Source: Pseudomonadota bacterium
GTDB taxonomy: Bacteria; Desulfobacterota; Desulfobulbia; Desulfobulbales; JAGXFP01
NCBI GenBank assembly: GCA_030673265.1
Contig: DAOVJK010000001.1
Coordinates: 1 to 46,809, forward strand
Reading direction: 5' to 3'
DNA: 46,809 nucleotides
Shown here: piece by piece, positions 42,936 through 46,809 of the stretch
Numbering within the stretch: the stretch's first letter is position 1
How the letters are laid out: every line of letters begins with the position of its first letter
Made by a program: the position numbers and the translations under genes
The notes under the pieces: generated by a model
The model's database searches: none
Seen by the model: only the letters and a program-made list of their open reading frames with translations
Told to the model about the DNA's origin: nothing

Positions 42936-44066
42936 TTAAACGGCCTTTATTCCTTCTCGCATGGTAAATTTAAGAACTTTTATATCCTTGTACTGGATTG
43001 GTTTATCCACCAGGAAACATTTGTCGTATTGTCTGAGATTGTTGTATTGAATAAAATTTTTGACCTCCCATACATAAATATCGCGGCGCTCTGAATAATT
43101 CAGCAGACCGTCAGCCAGTTTAAGAGGGTTCATGGTGTGCTTCCTGATCTCACGGAAACGGCGGTAGGCCGGCAATCTATTCAGGGTCAAAATATATGCC
43201 CTGATCGAGTCGAGAATAGAATCGTACATTGCCACCTTATGGCCCTTGCCATCATCACGATCCCTGGGCACAAGACCTTTGCCGGACCAGGTCCAGATGC
43301 CAAACAGATTATTACCCTCATTTGCAAACCGGGAAGTTGCCCATGAAGACTCTATTGCACCCTGGGCCATAATCATGCTTAGCGGGACCAGATCAATACG
43401 TTTAACCATTTCAGTGGCCAAATTTGTTCTGTATTTTCGGGTCAGCATCATGACAAACTCGATTTCATCCATGGTCAGGACTCTTCCCCAGGCGCCATAA
43501 TCATCAGAAAAAGTTAACTGCGGATTTCCTTTAGGGAGCTTGGCTAAAATAGCCCGTAACAACCTTCTTTCCTCTCTGATCTCGTTTAGAGCGGTGAGGG
43601 CAACCGGTAATAATCCATGGAAAAAAACTCGTTTCTTGACACTGGTGGCAAAGGCCTCAATGTTAGCGGGATAGGAAGCGAATAAAAGAGGCGACACCGC
43701 GCCCACTTTATCAATTTCCCACAGATCATTCTCTTTGAGAAGGCCAATCATCTCCTCACCAGTGGAAACCATGAGCAGGTCGGAGCTATCTGCGTAAATA
43801 TCGTCGGGAATTCGGGTATTATTCTTAAAGATAAGCAGAGTACTGATCACACCGATTATGACGGTGAGCATCACGGCTGTTAATGCCTGAACCGTGAGAC
43901 GGTCCACCTCAAGGTTGCCGAAAAACATGATTTGAGCGCCTTCAAGACCAGTAATATTGTTTTTGTTTTTGGTCATGGCATAAGTCTGACAACTATTTTT
44001 ATGGTCAGGGGTTTCACTCATATCTGGTGGTTGGAAGCTTGATAAGCAGGAGTTTGAGTGCATCAT
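42936..44066 (-). CDS. Membrane-anchored Bax-like glucosaminidase
   Basis: 376 residues as an ORF; the start is uncertain, with internal Met codons at 16, 31 and 47. The one at 47 (MFFGNLEVD; GAAGG about 10 bases upstream) is plausible and gives 330 residues. A single TM (QALTAVMLTVIIGVISTLLIF) near 62-82 places the rest in the periplasm. The glucosaminidase domain is marked by the AQGAIESSWATSRFANEGNN-LFGIWTW motif with catalytic Glu, resembling E. coli Bax. It should cut peptidoglycan or a related glucosamine polymer. Operon with the polysaccharide deacetylase. Confidence 0.82.
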   Translation of the reverse strand: MMHSNSCLSSFQPPDMSETPDHKNSCQTYAMTKNKNNITGLEGAQIMFFGNLEVDRLTVQALTAVMLTVIIGVISTLLIFKNNTRIPDDIYADSSDLLMVSTGEEMIGLLKENDLWEIDKVGAVSPLLFASYPANIEAFATSVKKRVFFHGLLPVALTALNEIREERRLLRAILAKLPKGNPQLTFSDDYGAWGRVLTMDEIEFVMMLTRKYRTNLATEMVKRIDLVPLSMIMAQGAIESSWATSRFANEGNNLFGIWTWSGKGLVPRDRDDGKGHKVAMYDSILDSIRAYILTLNRLPAYRRFREIRKHTMNPLKLADGLLNYSERRDIYVWEVKNFIQYNNLRQYDKCFLVDKPIQYKDIKVLKFTMREGIKAV

Positions 44067-44294
44067 GCGAAGAAGTGAATTTATTTGACCGCCAATACAA
44101 CTAACTGGATAAATTATTGGTTCGCAAATCTATTTAGTTAAACGAAATCAGGTTTCGCTTTGCATGACCTTAAAAAAAAATTGAGTATTTTTACTTAATT
44201 TTCATGTGATAATCAGCTATCATATCATACTTTCATAAAATTATAAACTAATGCATTTTTCAATAATTGCCAGGAATGCCCAAGGAGAATTAAC

Positions 44295-44909
44295 ATGTCA
44301 CTTAAAAACTTTTTTGCGATCCTTTTTGTCCTGCTGCTTTTTCCTTTAACTGCCAGTGCTGAACCAGAGACTGACGCCCCCAGATCTCCCCTGATTATAA
44401 TGGAAACCTCCATGGGCACCATCAAAATTGAATTATTCGACAAAGAGGCCCCTTTGTCCGTTGAAAATTTCCGTAATTACGTCAGACAAGGCTTCTATAA
44501 TGGTCTGATTTTTCATCGCATCATTCCTAAATTCATGATCCAGGGCGGCGGTTTTGAGCCAGGGATGAAACGACGCACTCCTACCCAGCCACCGGTAGCT
44601 AATGAGGCTACCAACGGTTTGAAAAACAAACGCGGCACCCTTTCCATGGCCAGAACCGGCAGGATTCATAGCGCCACCAGCCAGTTCTTCCTCAATGTCG
44701 TCGACAACATCAGTCTCGACAATCGCGGCACCCTGCCCCACCAATTCGGTTACGCGGTGTTTGCCAAGGTTGTGGAAGGCATGGAAGTAGCTGACAGAAT
44801 CGTCGCCAGTCCCGCTACCACGGTTTCTTCCGGAGCAGGGCAATTCAAAAATGTACCCAAGCAAGATGTGGTGATAATCAAAGTGTACGAAGAGGACGTA
44901 AACGAATAA
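44295..44909 (+). CDS. Exported cyclophilin-type peptidyl-prolyl isomerase
   Basis: 204 residues with a Sec signal (FFAILFVLLLFPLTASA) and a cyclophilin domain: IIMETSMGTIKIELFDKEAP, YNGLIFHRIIPKFMIQGGG (catalytic Arg in FHRII), and TSQFFLNVVDN. It folds proteins in the periplasm. AAGGAG lies 8 bases before the ATG. It stands alone, divergent from the glucosaminidase gene and followed by a shared terminator. It matches PpiA in layout. Confidence 0.93.
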   Translation: MSLKNFFAILFVLLLFPLTASAEPETDAPRSPLIIMETSMGTIKIELFDKEAPLSVENFRNYVRQGFYNGLIFHRIIPKFMIQGGGFEPGMKRRTPTQPPVANEATNGLKNKRGTLSMARTGRIHSATSQFFLNVVDNISLDNRGTLPHQFGYAVFAKVVEGMEVADRIVASPATTVSSGAGQFKNVPKQDVVIIKVYEEDVNE

Positions 44910-45004
44910 TCTTAAGAAGTTACTTACCTTGACATGTTATATCGTTCACTATTTGCAAATATCGCTAAACATCAAGGCAACGACCGAAAAAAGTACTCAA
45001 CATC

Positions 45005-45043
45005 AAAAAAAAGCCCGCCTGAGTATTCAGGCGGGCTTTTTGA
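45005..45043. terminator. Bidirectional Rho-independent terminator
   Basis: 14-bp perfect stem (AAAAGCCCGCCTGA / TCAGGCGGGCTTTT, loop GTAT) with T-runs on both strands, placed between the convergent cyclophilin and parC genes. Confidence 0.93.
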
Positions 45044-45077
45044 ATTTTTTATCCTAGATTATTCTAACAAGATATTT

Positions 45078-46670
45078 TTACTTTTCCCCATCAAATAATC
45101 CTGGCGGGTTATCTTCCACCTTTTCTTTCGGAGTGGTCTCTGCAACACGTCTAACAACTCGCGAAGAAACTCGCTTCCCTTTGGCAGCGGCCCCTTTAAT
45201 CAGGCATTCATCCAGATTTAAGTCCTCAAAATTTCGTTTTGCCCTCTTATTGGGAGCGAAATGGGCTCGGATCCAAACTCCTTCGCCAGTCTTGAGAAAG
45301 AGGATTTTCGAACGCTTGTGGGCGGCAAACAGCCGGTATTCCTTTTCAAGAATAAATTTGGGCATCCTAAATCTCTTGACATAGGAGATATTATCCACGC
45401 CATCACGATAAATAATATTGAAAAGTAATTTACTGTTGATCTTACCGACCCAGACCAGATCATACCCAACAAATATTTTGTCCGAGACATTAATCACCCG
45501 ATAGAGGCCCTCACGACTGATCATCAGGATCTTATCATATTCAGAGCATGAAAAGGACGCCTGCTCATCCGCCTTTACCTGATGACCAAGAAAACCGCTG
45601 TCAGGATCATAACCGACAGTCAGGTTAGACAAGGCAACCTCGCGGACCTCTACTTCACTGAAGGTCTTGATTTCAGTGCGGCGCGGATATTGTTCGCCAT
45701 ATTTAGCAAGCAGTTTATCTATATATTCGATCGCAAAACCAACCATATCCTTAAGGCTGGTCTCAATCTCTTTAATCCTGCGCCTGATATCTTTGATATC
45801 TTTTTTCTTCTTGTTAAGGTCATACCTGGAGATTCGTTTGATCCTGATCTCCAACAGTCGTTCGATATCTTCCCTGGTCACATCCCGGACCAGTTTTTTA
45901 CGGAATGGCAGAAGAGATTGGTCAATGGTTTCAATTACGGCTTCAAAGGACTTGCACTCCTCAATATCTTTATAAAGCCTTTCCTCAATAAATATCTGCT
46001 CAAGCAGATGGGCATGGAGCTTTTCCTTATTGCGCTCAAGATCAATCTGCAGCTCTTTCTCAAGGTCATCTTTTAATTTGACGGGGTTGTAGGCCAGGAC
46101 CTCATTGACCCCGATGATAACCGGTCGTTTGTCCTTGATGATGGTTAAGTTGGGGCTGATCGAAACTTCACAGTCAGTGAAGGCGTAAAGGGCGCGGATG
46201 GTCTCAGCTGCATAGATACCGCGGGCCAACTTGATTTCAACCTCGACATTCTCGGCGGTATAATCGTTGATTGACATGATCTTGATCTTGCCGGCCCGGG
46301 AGGCTTTCTCAACGCTCTCGATCAGAGACTCGGTCGTCGTCGAGTGGGGTATCTCCCGGATGGTGATGGTCTTTTCGTCCTTCTCTTCGATCCGGGCCCG
46401 GCACTTAATCTTGCCATTGCCCTGATTATAACCACTTACATCGACCAGCCCTCCCTTGGGAAAGTCCGGATATATCTCAATATCTTCGTCCAACAGGATC
46501 TGCTTCTGGGCCGCAAGTAATTCCTGGAAATTATGGGGCATGATCTTGGTGGCCATCCCGACGGCAATACCTTCGGCCCCAAGCAGCAACAGCATCGGCA
46601 GCTTAGCTGGCAGGGTAATCGGTTCTAACATCCGGCCATCATATGAATCGGTGAAATCAGTCAGGTCCCG
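45078..46670 (-). CDS. parC: DNA topoisomerase IV subunit A (ParC/GyrA family), N-terminus missing
   Basis: About 530 codons of the C-terminal part of a type IIA topoisomerase A subunit. Reading in, TDSYDGRMLEP, AEGIAVGMATKIMPHN and the TOPRIM-proximal fold follow, with GGLVDVSGYN and a long coiled coil (RRIKEIETSLKDM). The C-terminal beta-pinwheel is short and lacks a clear GyrA box, which favours ParC over GyrA. The first true codon is near 46670; sequence beyond is an inverted, diverged second parC copy, so the visible Met start at 46808 is antisense and not real. Residues 1 to about 150, including the catalytic Tyr, are missing. Confidence 0.88.
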   Translation of the reverse strand, partial: RDLTDFTDSYDGRMLEPITLPAKLPMLLLLGAEGIAVGMATKIMPHNFQELLAAQKQILLDEDIEIYPDFPKGGLVDVSGYNQGNGKIKCRARIEEKDEKTITIREIPHSTTTESLIESVEKASRAGKIKIMSINDYTAENVEVEIKLARGIYAAETIRALYAFTDCEVSISPNLTIIKDKRPVIIGVNEVLAYNPVKLKDDLEKELQIDLERNKEKLHAHLLEQIFIEERLYKDIEECKSFEAVIETIDQSLLPFRKKLVRDVTREDIERLLEIRIKRISRYDLNKKKKDIKDIRRRIKEIETSLKDMVGFAIEYIDKLLAKYGEQYPRRTEIKTFSEVEVREVALSNLTVGYDPDSGFLGHQVKADEQASFSCSEYDKILMISREGLYRVINVSDKIFVGYDLVWVGKINSKLLFNIIYRDGVDNISYVKRFRMPKFILEKEYRLFAAHKRSKILFLKTGEGVWIRAHFAPNKRAKRNFEDLNLDECLIKGAAAKGKRVSSRVVRRVAETTPKEKVEDNPPGLFDGEK

Positions 46671-46809
46671 GGCGACCATGTTCAATCGGGACCTGACTGA
46701 TTTTACCGATTCATATGATGGCCGGATGTTGGAACCGGTTACCCTGCCGGCGAAGCTGCCGATGCTGTTGATGCTTGGCGCCGAAGGTATTGCCGTCGGC
46801 ATGGCCACC
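46548..46809. repeat. Inverted, diverged parC duplication at the window end
   Basis: Plus strand 46687-46809 is the reverse complement of 46548-46670 with 8 differences in 123 bp, 16 bp between. The plus copy reads FNRDLTDFTDSYDGRMLEPV. Six differences are synonymous, so both are real parC alleles joined head to head. Most likely an assembly chimera. Confidence 0.8.

Noticed and set aside
46671..46808. parC start at the ATG at 46808
   Set aside because: That segment is the antisense of an inverted parC copy; the translated residues have no family similarity.

Overview
The window reads as a stretch of a strictly respiratory, Gram-negative anaerobe of the Desulfobacterota, most likely near Desulfobulbales. 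The reasons are the FmdE-type and molybdopterin-binding pair, a split-Soret-like cytochrome, an 11-haem c-type cytochrome with a cytochrome b partner, sigma-54 two-component systems, and a probable selenocysteine codon. The taxon is inference. The window starts inside prfC and ends in a chimeric inverted copy of parC, so it may be a whole metagenomic contig.

Positions 1-12540 are housekeeping: prfC (partial), rlmN, a radical SAM protein, serC, a stand-alone receiver protein, then a forward run of miaA-pgsA-recJ and purB-DUF4911-miaB-PHP. Positions 12600-17700 run in reverse: a small membrane protein, a CopZ-like [2Fe-2S] protein whose reading frame continues through a UGA with a SECIS-like hairpin, a zinc-finger ORF with an in-frame TAG, an RND/MMPL exporter and an HD-GYP response regulator. 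Positions 18100-24450 hold a Tat-type split-Soret-like cytochrome, an unknown 738-aa helical protein, a decayed IS1595-family transposase, and the cytochrome b / 11-haem cytochrome pair.

Positions 24651-32798 form the most unusual block. A reverse operon encodes two LolD/MacB-type ATPases, an FtsX-type permease, NosL, a TlpA-like lipoprotein, a small anchored periplasmic protein and a Cys-rich polytopic membrane protein. It diverges from a strongly ribosome-bound, separately terminated gene for a secreted beta-propeller protein with one C-terminal haem-c motif and His clusters, followed by a second FtsX-type permease. I read this as a candidate metalloprotein (possibly copper) plus its dedicated maturation or trafficking machinery. 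An NtrC-type regulator and sensor kinase follow directly.

Positions 36101-46809 hold FmdE and a MoeA-like protein, a sensor kinase translationally coupled to a protein with two tandem ABC_sub_bind domains (apparently a sensor, with no transporter beside it), a Bax-like glucosaminidase with a polysaccharide deacetylase, an exported cyclophilin, and parC. No tRNA, rRNA, CRISPR array, intact insertion sequence or prophage was seen.
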